DNA of 64,000 nt from Ferruginibacter lapsinanis. Lineage in GTDB: Bacteria; Bacteroidota; Bacteroidia; Chitinophagales; Chitinophagaceae. Below are positions 53,972-62,599 of the stretch, in pieces (positions within the stretch are counted from its first letter, which is position 1; each line of letters opens with the position of its first letter). Location of the stretch: assembly GCF_020783315.1 (NCBI RefSeq), contig NZ_CP086063.1:1240001-1304000 (forward strand), given 5' to 3'. A model generated the notes under the pieces. The model worked only from the letters and a program-made list of their open reading frames with translations, was not told where the DNA came from and did no database searches. A program made the translations under genes and the position numbers.

Positions 53972-56653
53972 TTATAACAACGATTTTACTTTCTCAATCA
54001 CTTCTTTCAAATTGGCCACATTCTGTCCGCCGGCAGTAGCCAGATTTTTTTGTCCGCCGCCACCGCCATTGATCAAAGATGAAATATGTTCTTTAATGAT
54101 CTTGCCTGCATCTAAATTTTTAGCCGCAACAACAGTATCGCTGATACCGATGGCTACAAATGCTTTTCCATCTATATTAGTACAAAGAACCACTACATGG
54201 TCGTGTAAATGATTTTTCAGATCGAAACATAATTTCTTTAATGCATCGGCGCTCGCCACTTCAATAATTTCTCCAACAAAAGTTATATTGTTGATGATCT
54301 GATCTTTTTGCAATAATTCATTTCTGACACCAACCAATTGCCTTGCTTCCAATCCTTCTATATGTTTTGCAAGAGAAGCATTTTCTGTCAATAAATTTTC
54401 GATAGATTTTTTAATGTCTTTCGGATTTTTTAAAGTGTCACGAAGTGAACGAACTAATTCAAATTGTTCATTGATCAGGGCTTCAGCCGCTTGGCCGCAA
54501 ACAGCCTCAATACGACGAACGCCAGCAGCAACAGCACTTTCATGTTTTATTTTAAATAATCCTAACTCGCCGGTACTGCCAACATGTGTACCACCACACA
54601 ACTCGATAGAGTAGGCAGGGTCCATCATCACTACTCTTACTGTATCTCCGTATTTTTCGCCAAACAAAGCCATCGCTCCAAGTGCAATCGCTTCGTCTTT
54701 TTTCATTTCTTTAATAACAACAGGAATATTTTCCCTTATTTTTTCATTCACTATTTTTTCAACAGCAGCAATTTCTTCATCGGTTACTTTGGCAAAATGA
54801 CTAAAATCGAAACGCAAATGCTCATCATTTACCAAGCTGCCTTTTTGTGCTACATGTTTGCCCAATACATTACGAAGTGCTGCATGCATTAAATGCGTTA
54901 CACTATGGTGAGCTGCGATCTTTTTTCTTCTCTCTACATCATATTTTGGTTCAACTTTAGTTGAGCCATTTAAATTCGCAGGTATTTTTTTTGTAAAGTG
55001 AATTACTAGGCCATTTTCCTTTTTAGTATCATAAACTTCTATAAGTTCGTTCTCATCAAAAAGCAATACACCTGAGTCTCCAACTTGTCCGCCACCCTCT
55101 GCATAAAAAGGAGTTATCTCTAAAACAATTTGATAAAATTCACCTTTCTTATCTTTTACTTTTCTGTATTGAATTACAGAAGTAGATGGAACTTTTGTTT
55201 CTATTTCCTTACCATCAACTAACAAAGCTACTCCAGAAAGTGTGATAGCTTTATCTCTAAATTTTATCCAATCATCTGTATCTAAAACCGAAGCAGAACG
55301 GCTGCGATTTTTTTGTTTTTGCATTTCGACTTCAAATCCAACTTCATCAACTTTAATGTTTTCTTCAAATGCAATTAATTTAGTCAGATCTAGAGGGAAT
55401 CCATAAGTATCATATAGTTCAAATGCCACCTCCCCACTTAATTGAGCATGAAAGTCCGAATCTACGCCATCAGAAATTGGCATTGCTGTTCTAAAAGAAT
55501 TGTCCAATAATTTTAAGCCTTTATCCAGTGTTCTTAAAAATGCTTCTTCTTCTTCTTTAATTACTTTACCAACAAAATCCTGCTGTGCTTTTAATTCCGG
55601 AAAAACGGTTTCAAATTGTTTTGCAATAACCGGCAACAATTGGTGTAACAACGGTTGCTTATACTCCAGATAAGAGTAATAATAACGAACTGCTCTACGT
55701 AAAATACGGCGTATAACATAGCCTGCTCCTGTATTTGAAGGTAATTGGCCATCTGCAATGGTAAAAGAGATAGCTCTGATATGATCCGCTAAAACCCTGA
55801 AAGCGATACTTTCTTTATCGTCGGTTGCTTTGTATTGTTTGTTAACTATTTTGCTGATAGCATCAATTGTTCCGGTAAAAACATCTGTATCGTAGTTGCT
55901 TTGTTTGCCTTGTAACACCCGTACCAAACGTTCGTAGCCCATACCTGTATCTACGTGCTGAGCAGGTAACACTTCAAGACTGCCATCTTTTTTTCTGTTG
56001 AACTGGATGAATACATTGTTCCATATTTCAATCACCTGCGGATGATCGTTGTTAACCAAAGTAGCTCCGGCAATTTGTTTTCTTTCTTCATCGCTTCTGC
56101 AATCCACATGAATTTCTGTACAAGGTCCGCAAGGGCCGGTATCACCCATCTCCCAGAAATTATCTTTTTTATTACCCAGCAAGATCCTGTCTGCTGCAAT
56201 TACTTTTTTCCATTCTTCAAATGCTTCGTCATCTTTTGGGATGCCTTCCTTTTCATCTCCTTCAAAAACCGTAACGTATAAACGGTCTTTATCCAGTTTG
56301 TACACTTCAGTTAACAACTCCCAACTCCATGCAATGGCTTCTTTTTTGAAATAATCGCCAAAGCTCCAATTGCCCAGCATTTCAAACATGGTATGGTGGT
56401 AAGTATCAACACCCACTTCTTCCAGGTCATTGTGTTTTCCGCTTACCCGTAAACATTTTTGCGTATCGGCGGCCCTGTTATATGGCGCTTTTTTATTACC
56501 TAAGAAATAATCTTTGAACTGGTTCATCCCTGCATTGGTGAACAGCAATGTGGGGTCATCTTTAAGCACAATAGGTGCTGATGGGACAATAGTATGCCCT
56601 TTCGAATTAAAAAAGTCGAGGAATTGTTGTCTTATCTCGGCACTCGTCATCAT
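53972..56653 (-). CDS. alaS: Alanine--tRNA ligase
   Basis: An 893-residue class II synthetase that charges tRNA-Ala. The aminoacylation domain begins SAEIRQQFLDFFNSKGHTIVPSAPIVLKDDPTLLFTNAGMNQFK. The editing domain has the zinc motif HHSVTHLMHAALR and CGGTHVGSTGELG. A Gly-rich oligomerisation C-Ala domain follows. Two ATG codons stand at 56653 and 56650; either may be used. A TACCTTTG box lies about 72 bases upstream. It is divergent from the M23 and MerR genes. Confidence 0.96.
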   Translation of the reverse strand: MMTSAEIRQQFLDFFNSKGHTIVPSAPIVLKDDPTLLFTNAGMNQFKDYFLGNKKAPYNRAADTQKCLRVSGKHNDLEEVGVDTYHHTMFEMLGNWSFGDYFKKEAIAWSWELLTEVYKLDKDRLYVTVFEGDEKEGIPKDDEAFEEWKKVIAADRILLGNKKDNFWEMGDTGPCGPCTEIHVDCRSDEERKQIAGATLVNNDHPQVIEIWNNVFIQFNRKKDGSLEVLPAQHVDTGMGYERLVRVLQGKQSNYDTDVFTGTIDAISKIVNKQYKATDDKESIAFRVLADHIRAISFTIADGQLPSNTGAGYVIRRILRRAVRYYYSYLEYKQPLLHQLLPVIAKQFETVFPELKAQQDFVGKVIKEEEEAFLRTLDKGLKLLDNSFRTAMPISDGVDSDFHAQLSGEVAFELYDTYGFPLDLTKLIAFEENIKVDEVGFEVEMQKQKNRSRSASVLDTDDWIKFRDKAITLSGVALLVDGKEIETKVPSTSVIQYRKVKDKKGEFYQIVLEITPFYAEGGGQVGDSGVLLFDENELIEVYDTKKENGLVIHFTKKIPANLNGSTKVEPKYDVERRKKIAAHHSVTHLMHAALRNVLGKHVAQKGSLVNDEHLRFDFSHFAKVTDEEIAAVEKIVNEKIRENIPVVIKEMKKDEAIALGAMALFGEKYGDTVRVVMMDPAYSIELCGGTHVGSTGELGLFKIKHESAVAAGVRRIEAVCGQAAEALINEQFELVRSLRDTLKNPKDIKKSIENLLTENASLAKHIEGLEARQLVGVRNELLQKDQIINNITFVGEIIEVASADALKKLCFDLKNHLHDHVVVLCTNIDGKAFVAIGISDTVVAAKNLDAGKIIKEHISSLINGGGGGQKNLATAGGQNVANLKEVIEKVKSLL

Positions 56654-56695
56654 AAACCTTTCTGTTTTGGGGTTGATTTTTGCAATTTAACAGTC

Positions 56696-56703
56696 TATAT
56701 TTG
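56696..56703 (+). promoter_or_regulatory. Possible -7 box TATATTTG toward the M23 gene
   Basis: An exact TAnnTTTG match on the plus strand, 180 bases before the M23 peptidase ATG. The leader would include the TCCGCC palindrome at its end. Confidence 0.35.
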
Positions 56704-56724
56704 TACACTTTTGTAAAGTGGATG

Positions 56725-56732
56725 CAAAGGTA
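56725..56732 (-). promoter_or_regulatory. -7 promoter box TACCTTTG of alaS
   Basis: An exact TAnnTTTG match on the minus strand, about 72 bases before the alaS start. Confidence 0.5.
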
Positions 56733-56858
56733 ACGAAAACAGGCGTTTATTTTAATGGCTGAATAAAGGTATACTGTACAAGAGTGTCCTTTGTTCCTCA
56801 GGATAAACTTTACCAATGAAGCTGAGATAAGTGCAATTGCTTGAACCAAAAATAATAT

Positions 56859-56883
56859 TCCTCCGCCTTGGCGGAGATAGGGC
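56859..56883 (+). repeat. Palindromic element TCCGCCnnGGCGGAGAT, copy 2
   Basis: TCCGCC-TT-GGCGGAGAT followed by AGGGC directly before the ATG at 56884. It matches copy 1 near 14340 in sequence, flank and orientation to the downstream gene. Confidence 0.6.
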
Positions 56884-57855
56884 ATGAAGAAAATTAAATA
56901 CTTCTATAACACCAATACACTGCGTTACGAAAAACTGGTAACCCCTCTAAGGGTAAAACTGTTGCGTATATTCGGTTTTTTGTCGGCATTGCTGGTTAGT
57001 TCTGCATTGGTGATATGGTTGTATACAAGATTTATACCCAAGCCTACCGATAAAGTATTACAATACCGGTATGATGCCATGAAGGATAATTATGCTTCAT
57101 TAAAAGAAAAGACCCAAACCCTGGAGCGACAAATTGCAGAATTGGAAAAAAGGGATAATGAGGTATACCGTAGTATTTTTGAAGCTAACCCTGTACCTGA
57201 TAGCGCTAGGGCCAAATTGATAGAAAAGAAAAAGGAACTGGATAAGGTGAATGTGATGAATGATGATGAGTTGAGTATTGATATTGCCAATAAACTGAAT
57301 AATATAGGTGCCCGTATTGCGTATCAGCGTACCAGTTACGATGCGATCGTAAAACTGATAAAGAATCAAGGGGAAAAATTGTCTAGCATTCCGGCGATAC
57401 AACCCATCAGTAACAAAGATCTTACAAGAATAGCCAGTGGCTTTGGTTTCAGGATACATCCTATTTACGGGATACCTAAAATGCATAATGGGCTTGACTT
57501 TACTGCCCCTCAGGGCACACCGATATATGCCACGGGTGATGGAAGAGTAACTACTTCCGGGGAGGGCAATGGTACAGGAAATCATGTTGTTATCAATCAT
57601 GGGTATGGGTATGAAACGGTGTATATGCACATGGTTCGTATTAAAGCCAGAGCTGGCCAAACGGTGAAACGTGGCGAAGTGATAGGTTGGGTGGGCAGCA
57701 CGGGTGCAAGTACAGGGCCGCATTGTCACTATGAAGTGCATATTAATGGCACACCGGTAGATCCGGTTTACTTTTTCTATAATGATTTGAATGCAGAACA
57801 GTACGACCGATTATTGAAATTAGCTGCAACGGGAAGTGCAAAAAGTTTTGATTAA
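56884..57855 (+). CDS. M23 family metallopeptidase (LytM/NlpD-like)
   Basis: A 323-residue envelope protein. One membrane helix lies at about 30-50, and coiled-coil segments at 65-115 and 140-165. The C-terminal LytM domain, about 185-300, has the metal ligands in MHNGLDFTAP (H-x3-D) and HCHYEV (H-x-H), all intact, so it may be an active peptidoglycan endopeptidase. In Bacteroidota this gene often lies beside alaS and a MerR-type gene, as here. It is separated from the MerR gene by 8 bases. Confidence 0.9.
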   Translation: MKKIKYFYNTNTLRYEKLVTPLRVKLLRIFGFLSALLVSSALVIWLYTRFIPKPTDKVLQYRYDAMKDNYASLKEKTQTLERQIAELEKRDNEVYRSIFEANPVPDSARAKLIEKKKELDKVNVMNDDELSIDIANKLNNIGARIAYQRTSYDAIVKLIKNQGEKLSSIPAIQPISNKDLTRIASGFGFRIHPIYGIPKMHNGLDFTAPQGTPIYATGDGRVTTSGEGNGTGNHVVINHGYGYETVYMHMVRIKARAGQTVKRGEVIGWVGSTGASTGPHCHYEVHINGTPVDPVYFFYNDLNAEQYDRLLKLAATGSAKSFD

Positions 57856-57863
57856 CTTTAATT

Positions 57864-58394
57864 ATGGCTTTACAAACACAATTTGCTTTTGACTTTGGGG
57901 ATCTGCCGGAACAAAAATTGCCGGAGAAGAAAGCTGTTGTGAAAAAGCAAAAACCTGTTATAGTTCCGGAGGCGGTAACAGCCGTTTCGGAAGTAAAAAT
58001 AAAATCGACCAGAGGCAGAAAGAGTATTGAAGAAATGAATGCAGGGATCGATCTGGTTGATGTTCCGGAAGATGAGATATTGTTTCAGAAAATGTATTAT
58101 TCTATTGGGAAGGTGGCAGAGATGTTTAAAGTGAATCAATCATTGATACGGCTTTGGGAAAATGAGTTTGATATATTAAAGCCCAAAAAGAATGGGAAAG
58201 GGGATAGGTTGTTTAGACCGGAGGATATTAAGAATATTCAGTTGATCTACCATCTGATGAGGGAAAAGAAATACACCATGCAAGGCGCTAAAGATTTTAT
58301 AAAGAATAATAAGAAGGCAGAAGAAAAATACCTTGCGATAGAATCGTTGAAAAAAATAAAAGGCTTTTTATTGGAATTTAAAGCGAATCTCTGA
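57864..58394 (+). CDS. MerR family transcriptional regulator
   Basis: A 176-residue protein with a MerR-type helix-turn-helix at about 75-145 (YYSIGKVAEMFKVNQSLIRLWENEFDILKPKKNGKGDRLFRPEDIKNIQLIYHLMREKKYTMQGAKDFIK). An N-terminal Lys/Val-rich tail of about 70 residues precedes it. No metal-binding cysteines follow, so it is not a heavy-metal sensor. It is co-transcribed with the M23 peptidase (8-base gap). Targets are unknown. Confidence 0.87.
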   Translation: MALQTQFAFDFGDLPEQKLPEKKAVVKKQKPVIVPEAVTAVSEVKIKSTRGRKSIEEMNAGIDLVDVPEDEILFQKMYYSIGKVAEMFKVNQSLIRLWENEFDILKPKKNGKGDRLFRPEDIKNIQLIYHLMREKKYTMQGAKDFIKNNKKAEEKYLAIESLKKIKGFLLEFKANL

Positions 58395-58436
58395 TTTTCT
58401 CATTACACGAATTATTCTCATCAACGAATTTTTTGA

Positions 58437-58955
58437 ATGAAGTTTACTCTTACAATTTTATTGGTTCTTATTTCTTGTGCGGTTTTTGCTCAGGTGCCAT
58501 ATGAAACTAGTAAAGATCCTAAACATCCGGAGGTAACGATTTACAAAGGCGTGATCAATAAATACCTGTTGCAAAACAATGAGGAATTTAATAAGTGGTA
58601 CACATTTAATCAGAAAGGATATACCCCGGATTCTGCTGTGTTGAATATTTTTTTAAAAGCAAAGGATAGTATACAGTTTGTGTTATTTGGTGGCACCTGG
58701 TGCGATGATTCTCAATTTATTTTACCAAGATTTTTTAAGATGCAGGAGATGGCAGGGTTACCCGACAGCATGATCAGTTTTTTTGGAGTAGACAGGCAAA
58801 AGCAGGCAATAGGTAATATTGCATCGGCTTTTGCAATAATTAATGTGCCCACAATTATTGTGATGAAAAATGGGAAGGAGATAGGAAGAGTTGTGGAGTA
58901 CGGTAAAACAGGCAAATGGGAGAAAGAGTTGGCAGAGATAATAACTTCAAATTAA
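58437..58955 (+). CDS. Thioredoxin-like exported protein with C-x-x-S site
   Basis: A 172-residue protein with a signal peptide (residues 1-18). The thioredoxin fold core is QFVLFGGTWCDDSQFILPRFFKM, in which the redox pair is reduced to Cys89 with Ser92 (CDDS). VPTIIVMKNGKEIGRVVEYGKTG holds the conserved cis-Pro. A single-cysteine thioredoxin-like protein may act as an isomerase or peroxidase partner or bind substrates without full reduction. It lies 42 bases after the MerR gene. Confidence 0.85.
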   Translation: MKFTLTILLVLISCAVFAQVPYETSKDPKHPEVTIYKGVINKYLLQNNEEFNKWYTFNQKGYTPDSAVLNIFLKAKDSIQFVLFGGTWCDDSQFILPRFFKMQEMAGLPDSMISFFGVDRQKQAIGNIASAFAIINVPTIIVMKNGKEIGRVVEYGKTGKWEKELAEIITSN

Positions 58956-59095
58956 TTTTTTCTCACAGATACTCAAAGTGTGCCAAAGTTTCACCGAGAG
59001 AGTGTATTAATATGACAGCCTTCGAAATAATTGGAAACTCTCTGTGAAACTTTGTGACTAGTTAGTGAGCATTGTGAAAATGAAACTTTTTCGAT
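58956..59095. repeat. Imperfect inverted repeat with 10-bp units between thioredoxin-like and MscS genes
   Basis: CAAAGTTTCACCGAGAGAGT at 58984-59003 and its near complement at 59037-59054 flank a 33-base loop. Each arm belongs to a longer run of loosely repeated 10-base units of the type AAACTTTGTG. The region lies between the ends of two convergent genes and may act as a terminator or be a fossil repeat. Confidence 0.5.
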
Positions 59096-60196
59096 CTAAT
59101 TTTCTTTTGCTTCATTATTAATAACGATGGTGCTTACCTCGCTGGCAAAGTCGATGTTATTGGTCTCCATCATTTTTTTTATCTCCAAATTTACTACCTG
59201 TTTTAAAGTGTCGAATTCTTTTAATGTATAAGGTTCCGTAAAATATTCTACTACCACCAATAATCCGTTCTTACTAATCTCTTTTAAAAAAACACTGAAA
59301 GAAATAATCTCCTGATTTTTATCTGCCAATATTTTTTGTAAGCTTTTAAGAGTAGTTTCGATATTTTCGGAAGACATCTTAGCATCAAACTCTAATTTGA
59401 TCTCTGCTCTTCTGCTGGTTCTCATGCTCCAGTTATCAACCATAGTGTCAACCATTTGTTTGTTGGGAACAGTCACTAAAGTTTTGTCGGGGGTACGTAT
59501 ACGGGTACTTCGTAATCCTATTTTTTCTATTTTACCAATTACATTGTTCACTTTTACGGTATCATCTGTAAAAAAAGGTTTGTCAAAAAAGATGATGAAT
59601 GAAGCTATTAGGTTTTCCAGGCTCTCTTTAGCGGCCAACGCCAGTGCAGCACCGACAATACTTAGTCCGGTCAATAGCTGCCCGATAGGCTGATGAAAAC
59701 AAGCTTTTACGATTAATAACACACCTACTATACCGATAATCACTTTTAAAAAATCTCGGAAGAAAACGATCAGCTGGTTGTCTCTTGTATCAACAGTGAG
59801 ATTTGCTTTATGCTCCATCACCATGGCAATGAAATCGACCAATCGAAGCACCAATCCTGTAAAGGAAATAATGATAATACCGATCCCTAATCTGGAAGCG
59901 ATATCACGGGTAGTATGTCCGTAAATATCATGGTCAAATGCTGTAGGGAAATGCAATTTATCAATAGCGAAAATGGAAATAAAAATTACAAGGAACCATT
60001 CAAGCGGCTCAACTACCAGGTCAATAAACGCTTTTTTATCGATTGTTTTCCAAACCCGATGTACAGGCCTGTAACAAAGTGCGGCAATGTATCTGGATAA
60101 ATACCTCTTTAGAATTAATACGATCAGTATGGTTGCAGCAACGATGAGGTAGCTGCGAACGGTATTGTCAAAATATATTTCATCAAGAAAGTCCAT
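59096..60196 (-). CDS. Mechanosensitive channel MscS family protein
   Basis: A 366-residue inner-membrane channel. Four to five hydrophobic helices lie at about 15-35, 62-78, 95-115, 140-160 and 165-185. The pore helix and beta domain are seen in GQLLTGLSIVGAALALAAKESLENLIASFIIFFDKPF and VNNVIGKIEKIGLRSTRIRTPDKTLVTVPNKQMVD. It opens under membrane tension and releases solutes on osmotic down-shock. The C-terminal cytoplasmic domain is complete. Confidence 0.9.
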   Translation of the reverse strand: MDFLDEIYFDNTVRSYLIVAATILIVLILKRYLSRYIAALCYRPVHRVWKTIDKKAFIDLVVEPLEWFLVIFISIFAIDKLHFPTAFDHDIYGHTTRDIASRLGIGIIIISFTGLVLRLVDFIAMVMEHKANLTVDTRDNQLIVFFRDFLKVIIGIVGVLLIVKACFHQPIGQLLTGLSIVGAALALAAKESLENLIASFIIFFDKPFFTDDTVKVNNVIGKIEKIGLRSTRIRTPDKTLVTVPNKQMVDTMVDNWSMRTSRRAEIKLEFDAKMSSENIETTLKSLQKILADKNQEIISFSVFLKEISKNGLLVVVEYFTEPYTLKEFDTLKQVVNLEIKKMMETNNIDFASEVSTIVINNEAKEN

Positions 60197-60234
60197 GAGG
60201 TAAAAATACTTATTTTGAATAAAACACTGATAAC

Positions 60235-60308
60235 GTCTATTAAACTTATAATCACATGAGCTAATTAGTGTAAATCAATCCGATCAGTCAAATTCGTGTT
60301 TAATCAAT
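60235..60308. repeat. Degenerate 10-bp units between MscS and the propeller-like gene
   Basis: A stretch of loosely repeated 10-base units (ATTAGTGTAA, ATCAATCCGA, TCAGTCAAAT, TCGTGTTTAA) between two minus-strand genes. Function unclear. Confidence 0.4.
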
Positions 60309-61133
60309 TTATTGCACTTTATACACCTGCAACCCATCTTCCTTCAGCAAATACACTTTATTATTTTCTATCTCAATTTCGGTTGCAGTAGAAAAAGATT
60401 TTGGAAGAATATATTCTTTTAGGTTTAAGGAAGATAAGGGGTATTGATAGAGGCAGCTGTCTCCGAAACCGTAGATGTCTTTGCCAATCACTTCAACATT
60501 CTTCCAGTGCAAAAACGGTATCTTGTTTTTTAGGGCCCCGTAATAATCAAAAATGTAAAAACCTTTGTTCTCATCATATAAATAAACAAAGCCATCTCTG
60601 TCTATGACCTTCGAGGGAGAAGGAAGTGTGTCGAATATTTGCCTCAGGTCAACTGTTTCACTTAGTACTTCGCCATTATCATCGATCTTTTTTAGTTTAG
60701 CATCCCCTTCATCAAACAACCAGATATTGTTATCGTAAGATGTTGTGATGGTTTTTACTTTAAATATATTTTGTTTGCGGAGATTGATAGTGTTGCGAAT
60801 GTTCAAAAATCTATCTAATACAACAATAGTAGAGAAATTTTGATAATACAACAATAATTTCAACGGGTTAGTGGCATCAATAGATGTGAGCTTTCCGTAT
60901 TTTCTTACATCGTTGAATACGCCGGCACTATCGCCGTTGCTGTTTATCTTTTTTAATTGATTAGCTGTGTTTACTAAATAAATATTATCAAGATTATCGG
61001 CTGTGAAATAAGAAAAGTTTCCGGCAATAGTTTTACTAAGTGTGAATGAAGAATCCTTTTGTGCAGTTATTTTTTGAGTCACGAAGGCGCAAAAACAAAA
61101 AGAAAGAAATATGGGTAAAAAAGTAAACTTCAT
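60309..61133 (-). CDS. Exported hypothetical protein, beta-propeller-like
   Basis: A 274-residue protein with a signal peptide (about residues 1-24). The body has short repeated strand pairs such as [43 protein letters not shown] and [20 protein letters not shown], which resemble NHL/6-bladed propeller blades. I do not know a named family or function. The start is ATG 61133; a CCCTnTTAGGGG element is just upstream. Confidence 0.68.
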   Translation of the reverse strand: MKFTFLPIFLSFCFCAFVTQKITAQKDSSFTLSKTIAGNFSYFTADNLDNIYLVNTANQLKKINSNGDSAGVFNDVRKYGKLTSIDATNPLKLLLYYQNFSTIVVLDRFLNIRNTINLRKQNIFKVKTITTSYDNNIWLFDEGDAKLKKIDDNGEVLSETVDLRQIFDTLPSPSKVIDRDGFVYLYDENKGFYIFDYYGALKNKIPFLHWKNVEVIGKDIYGFGDSCLYQYPLSSLNLKEYILPKSFSTATEIEIENNKVYLLKEDGLQVYKVQ

Positions 61134-61148
61134 TTTTACAGTCTTTAA

Positions 61149-61170
61149 AACCCTTTAGGGGGTTGAGGTA
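61149..61170 (+). repeat. CCCTnTTAGGGG element, copy 4
   Basis: CCCTTTAGGGGGTTGAGG lies between the start of the propeller-like gene and the stop of the LpxH gene. On the minus strand its tail encodes the last residues of LpxH (Ser-Thr-Pro) and supplies the stop codon. Confidence 0.5.
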
Positions 61171-61925
61171 TAATACTTCAGCTCAATGTTATCTTCATCA
61201 AGCACAGCGTAACTTTCGTAATTGATCCATTCTCCCAGATTGATGTATCGGCTTTTTTCATTCAATACAAAATCGATAGGCAGATGGCGGTGGCCAAAAA
61301 TGAAATAATCGAAATGTTCTTTTTGCAACATTTCTTTACTGTATATGAGCAGCCATTCATTTTCTTCACCTAAGAAAGTTTCTAACTGATGATTGCCTGC
61401 TGCTTGCCTGCTTTTTGTTGAGAAATAATCTGCAAGGCCTATGCCAATTTGCGGGGGAATAATTCCAAATAACCATTGGCACAATGGGTTTCTAAATATC
61501 TTTTTTAAAAATTTGTATTTATGATCTCCGGGTCCCAATCCATCTCCATGACCAATCAGTATTTTTTTACCATTCAGTACAAATGTTTTTGGTTCAAAAT
61601 AAACGGGGATATTTAATTCTGTTTGAAAATAATCTCTCATCCACATATCATGATTACCTACAAAAAAGTGAATAGTGATGCCAGTGTCAGTTAGCTCAGC
61701 CAGTTTGCCTAATAATCTTACATAACCTTTAGGCACTACTCTTTTATATTCAAACCAAAAATCAAACATATCACCAACGATGAATATTTGTGCTGCATCG
61801 TGTTTGATGTCATCCAGAAATTGCACCACACGTTTTTCCCGTTGCAGGCTTTTGGTTGCATCAGGAGCACCGAGATGAAAATCGGAGAGGAAGTATATTT
61901 TTTTATTAGTGGTAGCTGTATTCAA
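61155..61925 (-). CDS. lpxH: UDP-2,3-diacylglucosamine diphosphatase
   Basis: A 256-residue calcineurin-like metallophosphatase that cleaves UDP-2,3-diacylglucosamine to lipid X in lipid A synthesis, at the cytoplasmic face of the inner membrane. The metal-binding motifs are DFHLG, GDMFDFW, GNHDMW, GHGDG and FGHRH. The start is TTG at 61925, eight codons before the first conserved strand; no ATG is available there. The stop codon is inside a CCCTnTTAGGGG element. An imperfect palindrome GTAAGTAATTTACTTAC is just upstream (61929-61945). Confidence 0.91.
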   Translation of the reverse strand: MNTATTNKKIYFLSDFHLGAPDATKSLQREKRVVQFLDDIKHDAAQIFIVGDMFDFWFEYKRVVPKGYVRLLGKLAELTDTGITIHFFVGNHDMWMRDYFQTELNIPVYFEPKTFVLNGKKILIGHGDGLGPGDHKYKFLKKIFRNPLCQWLFGIIPPQIGIGLADYFSTKSRQAAGNHQLETFLGEENEWLLIYSKEMLQKEHFDYFIFGHRHLPIDFVLNEKSRYINLGEWINYESYAVLDEDNIELKYYTSTP

Positions 61926-61928
61926 GAA

Positions 61929-61945
61929 GTAAGTAATTTACTTAC
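61929..61945. promoter_or_regulatory. Palindrome upstream of lpxH
   Basis: GTAAGTAATTTACTTAC is a near-perfect 17-base palindrome 4 bases before the TTG of lpxH, with a further GTAAG nearby (61952-61956). It may be an operator. No experimental or database support is available here. Confidence 0.4.
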
Positions 61946-61964
61946 GTAAAAGTAAGAAGAAGAA

Positions 61965-62591
61965 TTAAGACTTGGTTGGGCTATCTACTAGAAACAGATA
62001 AACCTCTTTTGGGCCATGCACACCCGTTACCAAGGTCTTTTCAATATCAGCAGTACGGCTTGGTCCACTGGCAAATGTGATCAATGATGGAATATTTCCG
62101 TTGTATTTTTCTTTAATGGCTTGTAGGGCATCTTTAATATCAAACACCAATTGATTGGTATAGGCGATGCAAATATGTATTGGTGCATATACGCTGGTGG
62201 TACGACCGCTCTGTTCAGCAGCGCTCATTACTATAGTACCTGTCCGGGCTACTAAATATTCACAACCGGTAATGGATGCATGACAGGTTTCTAAATTGAT
62301 GGTATTGCTGTATTGTTCACTCCATCTGTCTTCTTTACAATAAATTTTTGTCCATTCTTTTTTAGTGACTAAATGTTGTAATTGCTCCGCAAGATCTTTT
62401 TCATCTAAACAAAAAACAAACTTGCCTTGGAGTTTAGTAAACTCCTGTGCAAATACAACTTCTAACTCATCTGTAGGAGCAGTGAAAACTGAGGCATTGC
62501 CTTCGCTTTGGGGAAAAGGCAAAGGCACCGGGTTACTCAGTGCCTGCCTTATCTTTTTTAATATGTTTTCTTTTGCCGCCGAAACTTGCAT
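61965..62591 (-). CDS. LUD-domain (LutC/YkgG) protein
   Basis: A 208-residue protein of the LutC/YkgG family, the third subunit of the lactate-utilisation LutABC iron-sulfur system. The fold is seen in EYLVARTGTIVMSAAEQSGRTTSVYAPIHICIAYTNQLV and ITFASGPSRTADIEKTLVTGVHGPKEVYLFLVD. No lutA/lutB genes adjoin it. It starts 8 bases after the ftsH stop and is probably co-transcribed. Stand-alone LUD proteins occur in Bacteroidota, and their role is open. Confidence 0.87.
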   Translation of the reverse strand: MQVSAAKENILKKIRQALSNPVPLPFPQSEGNASVFTAPTDELEVVFAQEFTKLQGKFVFCLDEKDLAEQLQHLVTKKEWTKIYCKEDRWSEQYSNTINLETCHASITGCEYLVARTGTIVMSAAEQSGRTTSVYAPIHICIAYTNQLVFDIKDALQAIKEKYNGNIPSLITFASGPSRTADIEKTLVTGVHGPKEVYLFLVDSPTKS

Positions 62592-62599
62592 GTTGCCAA

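Noticed and set aside
57100-57741. 213-codon minus-strand frame inside the M23 peptidase gene
   Set aside because: The sense gene has both metal-binding motifs and a coiled coil, and the antisense protein has no coherent domains.
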